From: Planctomycetota bacterium
Lineage (GTDB): Bacteria; Planctomycetota; UBA1135; GCA-002686595
DNA length: 64,000 bases
NCBI GenBank assembly: GCA_016712565.1
Contig: JADJQU010000009.1
Span: forward strand, 223,425 to 287,424
Reading direction: 5' to 3'
Shown here piece after piece: positions 10,074 to 18,432 of this stretch. The first letter of the stretch is position 1. Each line of letters opens with the position of its first letter. The notes below the pieces were generated by a model, which did no database searches, was not told where the DNA came from, and saw only the letters and a program-made list of their open reading frames with translations. A program made the translations under genes and the position numbers.

Positions 10074-11798
10074 TCAGCGTTTCTCGATCACGTAGTGGTA
10101 GTCCGCCTGCCCCAGATTGTTGACGGCTTCCACGCGGGCGTAATAGGTCCCCGTCGCCGCCGGGAGGAAGCAGGCGGCGCCGGTGGGCAGGCCCGAAACC
10201 ACTCCTTCGGTGCCGATCACCTTGCCGTAGTGGGATTCCGCCACGAGTCCGCCGGCGTCGTTCAGCAGGCGCACGCGCGACGGCAGCGCCGATCCGTGCC
10301 CGGAGTACTCGAAGAATCCGTCGCTGTGCAGGCTCTTGGCCGCATAGATCTGGATCGTGACCGGCACGCCCTGGGTGGCGCTGAAACTGAAGAAGTCGTC
10401 GTCGTTGGCGTCGATCACGACGCCCGAAGCGCGTCCCCCGCCGTCGAGCGAGTCGGCGTTGGCGATGGAGTCGTTGTCCTCGGTTTCCCAGAGCGAGGAG
10501 CAGAAGCGCTCCAGGCGCAGGGCATAGGGCGTCGCCGACGCGGCGGCGGGCACGCGCAGGTAGAACGTCCCGCTGTGGCGCAACAGGATCGACTGGGTGT
10601 GCAGGTTGCCTTCGGGATCGACCAGGAGCGCACTGGTGCCGTCCGAGTCCAGCGCTTGCAGCGCCACCGTGTCCGTGGCTTCGCGCCAGTTGCCGGAGTG
10701 GAAGCACTGCACGCGCACGAGGTCGCCGGCGGTCCCCGTGAAGGAGAAGCAGTCGTCGTCGCCCGTGGTCGCCTGGCCCTCGAGGATCGCGCCGTAGCTG
10801 AGCGCCTGCGCGGCGAGCGGCGAGTCGTTGCTCTCGACTTCGCTGGTCAAACCCGTGGCGCTGGAGCTGGAGTAGGCCAGGTAGTACTCGCCGTCCCCCG
10901 ATCCGACCTGCTCCTCGATCTGCACGAAATACGTCCCGGGCGTGTCGATGCGGAAGTGGATCGCCGGGTCGGAGAAGAAGGCGTCGTTGCTGCTCGCAAG
11001 CTGCGTGGTTCCGTCGGAGTCCCACAGGCGCATCCGCCCGTCGAAGTAGTCGTCGTCCCCGTGGAAGACCCCGTTGCGATAGGCGGTGAGCTCGAAGCGC
11101 ACGAAGCTCGGCGCCGCGACCGTGAAGGAGTACACGTCGACTTCGTCGTCCACGTGGTAGCCGCGCAGGTTGCCGTCGGCGATGGCCTCGCTGGTCCCCG
11201 GCGTGTCGTTGCCGCCGCTGGCTCCACTGGGCTCCAGTTCCGTCTGGACACCGGCCAGCGTCACCGTACGGACCCGGAAGGCGTAGTCTCCGCCGTCGAG
11301 TGCCGGATTGTCCTGGCGGATCGCCACGTAGTGCTGGCCCGTCGTCGCGACGCGGTAGATCGGCATGTCGAGATCGTGACGGCCCCAGTCCCAGCCCCCC
11401 GACGTGGCTCCGCTGTAGTCGTGCTCGAGCAGCTTGCTGGTGCCGTCCACGTCGTAGAGCGTCAGGCGCGGCAGATTCCGGCCCTGGTTGTCGTCCCAGT
11501 GCGCTTGGTCGAGGCGCGTGGCGAAGAGCTCGATCGAAATGAACTGACCCGCGGTCAACATCACGGACCAGTAGTCGACGTCACCGACCGCGTCGAGCGA
11601 CCCGGTCGCGTTGTCCCCGAGGGCGGTGGCGTCGGCCTCGGCCGCGGTGTTGTTGCCTTCGGACTCCAGCTGCGCGGCGCCGCCTCCTCCACCGCCGCCT
11701 CCCCCGCCGCCTCCCCCACCGCCACCGCCGCAGCCCGGCAGGCAGAGCAGCGACAAGGTCACGAGCCCAGGGAATCGCGCCAGAAATCGAGTTCGCAT
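10074..11798 (-). CDS. lipoprotein with polyglycine linker and pre-peptidase C-terminal-like domains
   Basis: Start ATG 11798 is preferred over 11846 because it gives a compact lipoprotein signal (MRTRFLARFPG, hydrophobic core, LCLPGC lipobox). Directly after the lipobox Cys is an uninterrupted run of about 16 glycines, acting as a flexible tether from the lipid anchor. The mature part contains about four PPC-like beta-sandwich units, recognisable by repeats of ESNDSPLAAQ/ETEDNDSIANA openings, DDDCFSF/DVDYWSV middles and GTYFVQIE/GTFYLRVP strands. PPC domains usually accompany secreted hydrolases, but no catalytic domain is present here. It probably shares an operon with the downstream regulatory-like-domain protein. 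Confidence 0.8.
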   Translation of the reverse strand: MRTRFLARFPGLVTLSLLCLPGCGGGGGGGGGGGGGGGGGAAQLESEGNNTAAEADATALGDNATGSLDAVGDVDYWSVMLTAGQFISIELFATRLDQAHWDDNQGRNLPRLTLYDVDGTSKLLEHDYSGATSGGWDWGRHDLDMPIYRVATTGQHYVAIRQDNPALDGGDYAFRVRTVTLAGVQTELEPSGASGGNDTPGTSEAIADGNLRGYHVDDEVDVYSFTVAAPSFVRFELTAYRNGVFHGDDDYFDGRMRLWDSDGTTQLASSNDAFFSDPAIHFRIDTPGTYFVQIEEQVGSGDGEYYLAYSSSSATGLTSEVESNDSPLAAQALSYGAILEGQATTGDDDCFSFTGTAGDLVRVQCFHSGNWREATDTVALQALDSDGTSALLVDPEGNLHTQSILLRHSGTFYLRVPAAASATPYALRLERFCSSLWETEDNDSIANADSLDGGGRASGVVIDANDDDFFSFSATQGVPVTIQIYAAKSLHSDGFFEYSGHGSALPSRVRLLNDAGGLVAESHYGKVIGTEGVVSGLPTGAACFLPAATGTYYARVEAVNNLGQADYHYVIEKR

Positions 11799-12142
11799 CG
11801 GTTGGCCTCTCATCTGCACCCGGGCCCCAGATCGGCCCCGGCGCACGGGGTTCTTGAACCCGAGGCCGGCATGGGGCGTGGGCCCCGTGATCGGCGGGCG
11901 GAACGGGCCCCCAGGGCCCCCAGAGGAGGATCGCGCTCGCGATTTTCTTGCCCCTCGGCCCGCGCGACTCCGTGAAACCGCGCGACCTCCGCCTTCCCGC
12001 GCCCAGCCGTTGCTCCGCGGCGCGGCCCTCCACAGGGACCCTGCGCGCGAGGGGTCGCGCGGTCGGAATCGGACGCTGCGGGGCCGGCACCTCGGCCCCA
12101 GGTGCAGTTGCCAGCCGTCGGGAAGAAAGGCAGGGTGGAGCC
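11799..12142. other. intergenic region between divergent lipoprotein and acyltransferase genes
   Basis: About 340 bases without a supported gene. Reading frames crossing it are Arg/Pro-rich and show no family features. It should hold the divergent promoters for the minus-strand lipoprotein and the plus-strand acyltransferase, but I see no recognisable promoter box. Confidence 0.5.
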
Positions 12143-12916
12143 GTGCGTGGCTCCTACTACTGGCGCGTGATCGCCACCGGTTTCGCCTTCGCGATCTTCA
12201 ACCTGGGGGGCCTGCTCGCGGCCGTTTCGGCCATCGCGGTCTGCCGCCTGGCCCCTGGATCGCGGCGGACGAAGGAGCAGCGTGCCCAGCGGGTGATCCA
12301 CTCGATGTTCGCGGGCTTCATCCTGCTCCTGCGCGGACTCGGGCTCCTGACGTGCTCTCGGGCCGGGCTGGAGCGCCTGCGCACGGCGCCGCCCTCTCTG
12401 GTGATCGCCAATCACCCGACGCTGCTCGACGTGGTGTTCCTGATCGGTTCAATGCCGCGCGTGGACTGCGTGGTCAAGGCGGCGGTCTGGCGCAATCTGT
12501 TCTTCCGTGGAGTGGTGCGCGCGGCGGGCTACATCCCCAACAGCGAGGGACCGGAACTGGTGGACGACTGCGTGGCCCGGATCTCGGCGGGAAGGCACGT
12601 GCTCCTGTTCCCCGAGGGAACGCGCTCACCGGCGGGCTCGCTGCGACACTTCCAGCGCGGCGCGGCGCGCATCGCCCTGCGTGCGCGCTGCGAAATCCAC
12701 CCCATCCTGATCACCTGCGAGCCGCCGACTCTTCTGAAGGGCATGCCCTTCTTCCACGTGCCGGCCCGCAGGCCGCATTTTTCGCTCTCGCACCTGGAGC
12801 CGATCCGGGCGGCCGACCACCTGGAAGACGGCGCGGAGACGCCGCTTGCCGTGCGACGACTGAACTCCGCCCTCGAGGAGTTGTACGAGCAGCGCCTGGG
12901 AACACGCTGCTCCTGA
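12143..12916 (+). CDS. 1-acyl-sn-glycerol-3-phosphate acyltransferase-like (PlsC family)
   Basis: A 257-residue protein. GTG at 12143 is preferred because GGTGGAG lies just upstream; the longer frame adds an Arg/Pro-rich extension unlike the family. It begins with a membrane helix (residues 8-30) and contains the acyltransferase motifs HPTLLD (HX4D, His91) and FPEGTRS (about residue 156), followed by a HPILITCEPPTL block. PlsC enzymes transfer an acyl chain from acyl-ACP or CoA to an alcohol. Next to ketosynthase genes, as in aryl-polyene and flexirubin loci, such enzymes are thought to attach the polyene acyl chain to a lipid or resorcinol. It is convergent with the next gene, with a hairpin over both stop codons. 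Confidence 0.85.
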   Translation: MRGSYYWRVIATGFAFAIFNLGGLLAAVSAIAVCRLAPGSRRTKEQRAQRVIHSMFAGFILLLRGLGLLTCSRAGLERLRTAPPSLVIANHPTLLDVVFLIGSMPRVDCVVKAAVWRNLFFRGVVRAAGYIPNSEGPELVDDCVARISAGRHVLLFPEGTRSPAGSLRHFQRGAARIALRARCEIHPILITCEPPTLLKGMPFFHVPARRPHFSLSHLEPIRAADHLEDGAETPLAVRRLNSALEELYEQRLGTRCS

Positions 12917-12932
12917 CCCCCCCGCGGGTCAG
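12913..12932. terminator. bidirectional hairpin covering two convergent stop codons
   Basis: CTGACCC and GGGTCAG form a seven-pair stem with a six-base C-rich loop, spanning the TGA of the acyltransferase (12914-12916) and the TGA of the convergent KS-like gene (12929-12931). There is no T-run. Confidence 0.35.
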
Positions 12933-13705
12933 GTGCCCGGCGCGGGCGGCGTGGTCCGCGAAAGGCGCAAGGAACGGCCCCCGAGTCCCAGTTCCAAGGC
13001 CCCTTGTCCCTGGAGCATCCAGGCCAGGAAGCGCAGGGCCTGGGGCAGTTCGCGGGCCGGTGCCCCTGGACCGGGGATGGACCCGGGAAACTCCAGCGTG
13101 AACCGGGGTCGAGCCACACGGCTGGGTTCCAGGAGCAGCGCCAGGCCGAAGGCGCAGGGGTGCTCGTCCTCGAAGGCCTGGAACACCTCCGGGAACGGCT
13201 CGTCGGCGATCACCAACAACACGGGATGCCCGGGGTTCCGCCGGCCCACGGCCAGCGCCTCGATCAGCCCGGCGGCGAAGGTGTGGCGCCCCGCGCCGAT
13301 GGCGCTGGAGGTGCAGCCGTTGCCCGCGCTGATCGAGAACAGCCCGCTTTGGGTGTTGTGCACGGAGTGGCTGAAGGCCGTGGGCGACAGAGGCGTTCCG
13401 CGGGCGATGTCGGAGAGCAGCGACACGCAAGCGTTCGCCTCCCCGTGCCGGGTGGCGAACACGCTGCACACGTCGGTCAGCAGCTCGGGAGGCGTGGCGT
13501 CGAAGGCCACCTGCAGGGCGATCTTGCTGAGACGCGAAAAACGCCGACGCACCATCGCCGGCACGAACTTGAGCTCGGGCGCTCCCGCCCGCGGGGGGGG
13601 CACGGGTTCCCGGGCCCACTGGAGCCACTCGTCGCGGGTGGCCAGGCCCGGCGCCCACGCGGACCAGGCGCGGACCTCGAAGTGCTTCGGGGAGGGGTGC
13701 TTCAC
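12929..13705 (-). CDS. beta-ketoacyl synthase-like chain-length-factor protein
   Basis: A 258-residue thiolase-fold protein, shorter than a full ketosynthase. It has the KS-like order of segments (VRRRFSRLSKIALQVAFDA, TRHGEANACVSLL, FSHSVHNTQSGLFSI, GNGCTSSAIGAG) but no typical TACSS nucleophile elbow and no HGTGT histidine motif. This matches the beta-ketoacyl synthase chain length factor type found in aryl-polyene clusters, which partners a catalytic KS. Its ATG overlaps the stop of the upstream KS gene (ATGA), so the two proteins are probably made in equal amounts and form a heterodimer. Confidence 0.78.
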   Translation of the reverse strand: MKHPSPKHFEVRAWSAWAPGLATRDEWLQWAREPVPPPRAGAPELKFVPAMVRRRFSRLSKIALQVAFDATPPELLTDVCSVFATRHGEANACVSLLSDIARGTPLSPTAFSHSVHNTQSGLFSISAGNGCTSSAIGAGRHTFAAGLIEALAVGRRNPGHPVLLVIADEPFPEVFQAFEDEHPCAFGLALLLEPSRVARPRFTLEFPGSIPGPGAPARELPQALRFLAWMLQGQGALELGLGGRSLRLSRTTPPAPGT

Positions 13706-14907
13706 GGGAGCCTCCTCTCGAGCACCACCGTGCAGTTGTTCCCTCCGAATCCGAAGGCGCTACTCATCGCGAGCCTGCGCCCCCTTGCGGTCACGGTCTC
13801 TCCGGGCCCCACCAGGCGAATGGCGGCCAGCTCCGAGTCCCGCTCGCCGTCGAACACGTGGGGAGGCAGGGCGAGTTCACCGCGGCGCTCGTGCTCCAGC
13901 ACCAGCCAGCAGAACGCGATCTCGGTGGCCCCCGCGGCCCCCAGCGTGTGGCCGGTCAGCGGCTTGGTGGAGCTGCACGGCACGTCGAGCCCGAGCACAC
14001 GCTCCACCGCCCGGCTCTCCATGGCGTCGTTCAACGGCGTTCCGGTGCCGTGGAGGTTCAGGTAGAGGATCTCCGCCGGCTCGGCCCCGGCGTCCTTCAG
14101 GGCGGCTCGCAGGGCGCGTTCGGCCCCGCCGCCGGTGGGGTCCGGTGCCGACATGTGATGGTGGTCCGAGGATTCGCCGCACCCGGCCAATTGAATGCCG
14201 CCGGGGCCCCGCGCCATGACGAACAGGGCCGCCGCCTCGCCGAGGTTCAGGCCGCGGCGATTGCGGCTGAAGGGGTTCGTGCGCTCCGAGGCCACGGCCT
14301 CCAGGGCGCTGAAACCGCGGGCGGTCATGGGCGCGAGGGTGTCGACTCCGCCGGCGATCACCGCATCGCACAGGTCCAGCTCCAAGAGCGAGCGCGCGCT
14401 CACCAGGGCCTTGGCGCTGGAGGAGCAGGCCGTGGAAACGGTGTAGGCGGGCCCGGCGGCCCCGCTGGCGAGCGCGAGGTACTGGGCCAGGCCGCCGTGC
14501 TCGAATTGCTCGTAGGAGAACTCCGGCGGCAGGCTCCCCTGGGTGATCCAGCGCCCGATGGCGGCACCCGTCTCGTCGATGCCCGACGTGCTGGTGCCCA
14601 CCACCACGGCCACGCGCTCCGCGCCGAAACGCGAGACGGCCGAATCCACGGCGTGCCGGATCTGGTTGAGGGCCAGCAGGGCCAGCCGATTGTTGCGGCA
14701 GCGAAATCGGGCGTGGACGTCCGGAAGCTCCGGCAGGGGCTCGCGAAAGGCGCCCACCAGCAGATCGCCGTGGGAAAGCAGGCCGGGTCTGGGCGCCAGC
14801 CCCGTGAGGTCGCCGGCAATCAGGCGCGCGTAGTTGCGAGCGACCCCCGCTCCCAAGGCGGTGGCCAGGCCGACCGCTTCCAATTCGCAGGGTCCTCCGA
14901 GGCTCAT
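13702..14907 (-). CDS. beta-ketoacyl-ACP synthase (FabF/ApeO-type)
   Basis: A complete 401-residue condensing enzyme with the Cys-His-His active site: Cys161 in STACSSSA, His286 in HGTGTPLND and His320 in LTGHTLGAAG. The GFGGNN motif is near the C-terminus. It elongates an acyl-ACP with malonyl-ACP. The direct ATGA overlap with the KS-like protein downstream and the nearby acyltransferase, DarA and DarB genes suggest a dedicated polyene or fatty-acid-derived secondary metabolite rather than housekeeping synthesis. The gene is divergent from the lipoprotein gene at 15089. Confidence 0.9.
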   Translation of the reverse strand: MSLGGPCELEAVGLATALGAGVARNYARLIAGDLTGLAPRPGLLSHGDLLVGAFREPLPELPDVHARFRCRNNRLALLALNQIRHAVDSAVSRFGAERVAVVVGTSTSGIDETGAAIGRWITQGSLPPEFSYEQFEHGGLAQYLALASGAAGPAYTVSTACSSSAKALVSARSLLELDLCDAVIAGGVDTLAPMTARGFSALEAVASERTNPFSRNRRGLNLGEAAALFVMARGPGGIQLAGCGESSDHHHMSAPDPTGGGAERALRAALKDAGAEPAEILYLNLHGTGTPLNDAMESRAVERVLGLDVPCSSTKPLTGHTLGAAGATEIAFCWLVLEHERRGELALPPHVFDGERDSELAAIRLVGPGETVTARGRRLAMSSAFGFGGNNCTVVLERRLP

Positions 14908-15088
14908 GCTGGGATCAAGGTGGGGGTCGGGCGCGACGCCGTCCGCTGGGGCAGCAGAACCGCAACATCGTAGGAAGTTGGAGAGCCCGCGGGAAAAGCC
15001 AGGCTCGCCACCGGGGCTCGAATTGGACTTGCGGCGCCCGGGGCGGGGTGGAAGACTCCGCTCCTGCCCGCTTCACCGGAGAATCCAC

Positions 15089-15691
15089 ATGCCGATCCGC
15101 GCCTCACGCCGTGCCCTGTTGGCCTTCCTGTTCCTCGCCCTCGCCGGAGCGTTCGCGGCCTGCCACACGGCGGGCGGTGCCTCGGTCGATGCCAACCGCT
15201 GGACGGGCAAGACCGTCTACACGCGGGTCGGCATGCGGGTCGAGCCGGCCAAGAAAGTGGCGGGCTGGCACATGTACAGCACCAACCACGTGGGCCTGCC
15301 CAAGTTCATCCCGGCCGGGAGCAAGTTCACCTTCCGTGACTTCGGCCGCAATCGCGCCAACCTGGTGGGCGAGGACGGAGCGCTGGTGGAATTGGAGTAC
15401 GTCACCCGGCACCACCCGGACCTGACCTTCGACACCTGGCTGGAGCGGCAGCTGTCGGAAACGCCGACGGAACTGCCGGGCGACCTGAGCGACAAGGAGA
15501 AGGAGGCCGTCGCCGCCGGCCGGTACGAGGTGGGCATGTCGCGGGCGGCCCTCTTCCTGGCCATCGGCTACCCCCCCAGCGCGCTGACCCCCGGTCTGAA
15601 CGACGCCCAGCTCACCTACGAAGTCCGGCGCTTCAACCGGGTCATCTTCCAGTTCGACGCCGAGGGCCGGCTCTCCGCGATCCAGCACTAG
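15089..15691 (+). CDS. lipoprotein of about 200 residues, unknown family
   Basis: ATG 15089 follows a GGAG site at about 15078 and yields a signal peptide ending in AGAFAAC, a lipobox. The mature protein has two parts: a domain beginning at TGKTVYTRVGMRVE with YSTNHVGLPKFIPAG, and a C-terminal part with MSRAALFLAIGYPP and VIFQFDAEGRLSAIQ, resembling SmpA/BamE-like and lipoprotein-17-type beta folds in which a GMTxxeV-like helix is followed by a strand ending in a variable name-like tail. Lying just before darA, it may help move or hold the lipidic product in the envelope. Function is inferred from neighbours only. Confidence 0.7.
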   Translation: MPIRASRRALLAFLFLALAGAFAACHTAGGASVDANRWTGKTVYTRVGMRVEPAKKVAGWHMYSTNHVGLPKFIPAGSKFTFRDFGRNRANLVGEDGALVELEYVTRHHPDLTFDTWLERQLSETPTELPGDLSDKEKEAVAAGRYEVGMSRAALFLAIGYPPSALTPGLNDAQLTYEVRRFNRVIFQFDAEGRLSAIQH

Positions 15692-15883
15692 ACGGGCACC
15701 GCCCCACGGGGCCCGCCCCGGCCCTCGCGTCGGGCGCGGCCGTGCACGACGACGATCCTCGTCGTGGTCCGGGGGGCCTGGAGGCCGTTCCCCCGGTGCT
15801 CCATGGGGCTCCTCGGGCCTTCCCGGGGCTCCGCCCCCGGAGCCGCACCCGCTACACTGCCGGGGTTCCCTCCGAGGAGCCCG

Positions 15884-16807
15884 TTGAAGAAGGTCCTGGT
15901 CGTCCAGTACTCCCAGAGCGGCCAGCTGACCGACGTGGTGGCGCAGATCGTCGGCCCGCTGCGTGAAGCGGCCGGGGTCGAGGTGATCGTCGAGACGGTT
16001 CGGCCGGTCTCCCCCTACCCGTTTCCCTGGCCGGTGCTGCGCTTCTTCGACACGTTCCCGGAGGCCGTGTACCTCGATCCGCCCGCCCTCCAGGCGTTCC
16101 AGGTGGACCCGGCGGAACGGTTCGACCTGGTGATCCTGGGCTACCAGGCCTGGTTCCTGTCGCCCTCGCTGCCGATCACCGGCTTCCTCCAGAGCGAAAC
16201 CGGCCGCAGGCTCCTGGCCGACACCCCCGTGGTGACCGTGGTCGCCTGCCGGGACATGTGGCTGATGGCCCAGGAGCAGGTGCGCGGTCTGCTGGCCGCC
16301 TGCGGGGCCCGCCTGGTGGGCCACGTGGCCCTGGTGGACGAGGCGGGGAGCATCGGCTCCTTCCTGGCCACACCGTTCTGGGTCTGGACCGGCAACCGGG
16401 GCCCGCGCCTGTGGGGGCTGATCCCCCGGGCCGGGGTCAACCCCAGGGAAATCGCCGCCTCCCGGCGCTTTGGGGAGCGGATCGCCTCGGTGCTGGCGGC
16501 GGGCAGGCCCCTGGACGAGACCCTGCTGCGGGGCCTGGATGCGGTCCGGGTCAACGAGCGCCTGATCGGCAGCGAGCGCGCCATCCGCCGGGGATTCCTC
16601 CTCTGGGGCCGCCTGCTGCGTTCCCTGGGTCCCCAGGGGGCCCTGGCGCGCAAACCCGTGCTCTTGCTCTACATTGTGTGGTTGGTGGCGATGATCCTGA
16701 CGGTCGTCCCCCTGGCGGCCCTGATCAAGACGCTGCTGGCCCCCCTGACCCGCAACCGGATCGCCGCCCAAAAGGCCTACTACAGCGCGCCCTCGGGCTC
16801 GCGCTGA
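15884..16807 (+). CDS. darA: DarA-like dialkylresorcinol condensing enzyme
   Basis: A TTG start at 15884 is chosen because GAGGAG lies at 15874-15879 and the protein then begins KKVLVVQYSQSGQLTDVV, a flavodoxin-like N-terminus as seen in DarA proteins. The 307-residue length and the C-terminal hydrophobic hairpin (about residues 265-290) agree with the family. DarA forms the cyclohexanedione/resorcinol core by joining two beta-ketoacyl chains, together with the ketosynthase DarB. The darB homologue follows after 13 bases. Assignment is from remembered family features, including the Q-S-G-Q-L-T signature and the neighbour order, and needs a profile search to be final. Confidence 0.75.
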   Translation: MKKVLVVQYSQSGQLTDVVAQIVGPLREAAGVEVIVETVRPVSPYPFPWPVLRFFDTFPEAVYLDPPALQAFQVDPAERFDLVILGYQAWFLSPSLPITGFLQSETGRRLLADTPVVTVVACRDMWLMAQEQVRGLLAACGARLVGHVALVDEAGSIGSFLATPFWVWTGNRGPRLWGLIPRAGVNPREIAASRRFGERIASVLAAGRPLDETLLRGLDAVRVNERLIGSERAIRRGFLLWGRLLRSLGPQGALARKPVLLLYIVWLVAMILTVVPLAALIKTLLAPLTRNRIAAQKAYYSAPSGSR

Positions 16808-16820
16808 CCCTCGACCCCGA

Positions 16821-17978
16821 GTGAACGTCTACATCACCCATCTCTCGGCCTTCCTGCCCAACGCCCCCGTGTCCAACGACGACATGGAAGCCGTGCTCGG
16901 GCAGGTGGGTGACCGGCCCTCGCGCGCGCGCCGGACGGTGCTGCGCTCCAACGGGATCCAAACCCGGCACTACGCCGTGGACCCGGCCACGGGAAGGCCC
17001 ACGCACACCAACGCCCAACTGGCGGCCGAGGCGGTGCGGCGGCTCGCCTCGCCCGGATTCAACCTCTCGGATCTGGAATGCCTGGCGGTCGGCACCGCCA
17101 TCGGCGATCAACTGATGCCGAGCCACGCCAGCATGGTCCACGGCGAGCTCGGCTCCCCGCCCTGCGAGCTCTTGTCCTCCGGCGGCGTGTGCCTGTCCAG
17201 CCTGACCGCCATGAAGTACGCCGCCATGGGCGTCGCCACCGGCGAGTTCCGGCGCGCGGTCGCCTGCGGCTCGGAACTCTCCTCGGCCATGATGCGCTCG
17301 GGCCTCTTTTCGGAGGAGGTCGAGTCCAAGGCCGCGGCCCTGGAGCAGAACCCCGAGATCGCCTTCGACAAGGACTTCCTGCGCTGGATGCTCTCCGACG
17401 GCGCCGGCGCCGCGCTCTTGGAGCCCCGGCCCGCCGCCACGGGGCTGTCGCTGCGCATCGACTGGATCTGGCAGCGCTCCTACGCCAACGAAATGGCCGC
17501 CTGCATGTACGCCGGCGCGGAAAAGCAGCCCGACGGCAACCTGCGCGGCTGGCAGACCTACGGCGCGCGCGAGTGGCTCGACGCCTCGGTGTTCTCTGTC
17601 AAGCAGGACATCAAGCAGCTCAACGAGCACATCATGCGCTACACGGTCGAGCGCGGCATCAGCGAGTGCCGCGAGCGCCACCCGATGTCGCCCGACCAGA
17701 TCGACTGGTTCGTGCCCCACTACTCCTCCCATTTCTTCCGCGACCGCGTGGGGGCGAGCCTCGCCGCCGCCGATTTCGCGATCCCCATGGAGCGCTGGTT
17801 CACCAACCTGCCGACCAAGGGCAACACCGGCTCGGCCTCGATGTACATCCTGCTGGAGGAGCTGTTCCGCTCCGGCCGCGTCAAGCCCGGCCAGCGCGTG
17901 CTGTGCTACGTGCCCGAGAGCGGCCGCTTCTCCACGGGCTTCATGCACCTGACCGGCTGCACCGCCAACTCGCCCTGA
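16821..17978 (+). CDS. darB: DarB/StlD-like beta-ketoacyl synthase III
   Basis: A 385-residue FabH-type condensing enzyme with a Cys-His-Asn triad: Cys124 in GGVCLSSLTAMKYA, His300 in FVPHYSSHFF and Asn335 in TKGNTGSASMYI. The start is GTG 16821 (VYITHLSAFLPNAPVSNDD, the usual family N-terminus). In dialkylresorcinol synthesis, DarB catalyses a Claisen-type condensation followed by Michael addition, and DarA completes the ring. It is the third plus-strand gene of a compact run (lipoprotein, darA, darB, small protein, BtrH-like). Confidence 0.83.
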   Translation: MNVYITHLSAFLPNAPVSNDDMEAVLGQVGDRPSRARRTVLRSNGIQTRHYAVDPATGRPTHTNAQLAAEAVRRLASPGFNLSDLECLAVGTAIGDQLMPSHASMVHGELGSPPCELLSSGGVCLSSLTAMKYAAMGVATGEFRRAVACGSELSSAMMRSGLFSEEVESKAAALEQNPEIAFDKDFLRWMLSDGAGAALLEPRPAATGLSLRIDWIWQRSYANEMAACMYAGAEKQPDGNLRGWQTYGAREWLDASVFSVKQDIKQLNEHIMRYTVERGISECRERHPMSPDQIDWFVPHYSSHFFRDRVGASLAAADFAIPMERWFTNLPTKGNTGSASMYILLEELFRSGRVKPGQRVLCYVPESGRFSTGFMHLTGCTANSP

Positions 17979-18014
17979 GGGGCGGCGGGCGCCGGGTTCC
18001 AGCAGGGTTCCACC

Positions 18015-18422
18015 GTGAAGAAGGACGAGGTCCCGCAGCACGACGCCAAGGCGTTCCAGGGGCGCAAGAAAGCGCTCTACGCCCAGGACGAGCAGGGTCG
18101 CCTGCGCATCGTGCCCTCCAGCGGCTGGGAGGCCGAGGAGATCGTGCTCGACCAGGCGATCGCCGAGTTCGAGGCCCAGGCCGCCGACGCGCTCGCCCGC
18201 GCCCGCCGGGGCCAGGCGTCGGCCCTGGAGTACCACATGTACCGTCAGCGCATGGACGTGGTGCTCCTGGCCCAGAGCACCGGCTACTTCCGCTGGCGGG
18301 TGAAGCGCCATCTGCGCCCGGACCTTTTCGCCAGGCTCCCGGCCGCGAAACTGGCACGCTACGCCGACGCCCTGGGCCTTTCCGTGGACGAGGTTCGCGC
18401 GCTGCCTCCCGGCGGGCCCTGA
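18015..18422 (+). CDS. small conserved-type soluble protein next to darB
   Basis: A 135-residue, charged, mostly helical protein without signal peptide or membrane segment, starting at GTG 18015 after AGCAGGG. Notable segments are YAQDEQGRLRIVPSSGWEAE near the start and LAQSTGYFRWRVKRHLRP in the middle. A protein of this size occupies the same position between the DarB-type KS and the BtrH-type gene in Bacteroidetes flexirubin loci as I recall them, which suggests a conserved accessory role. No catalytic motif is visible. Confidence 0.7.
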   Translation: MKKDEVPQHDAKAFQGRKKALYAQDEQGRLRIVPSSGWEAEEIVLDQAIAEFEAQAADALARARRGQASALEYHMYRQRMDVVLLAQSTGYFRWRVKRHLRPDLFARLPAAKLARYADALGLSVDEVRALPPGGP

Positions 18423-18432
18423 GCACCGCGCC

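Noticed and set aside
11690..11735. Simple-sequence artefact in the polyglycine tract
   Set aside because: The glycine codons are mixed and the frame is intact on both sides, so it is kept as part of the lipoprotein.
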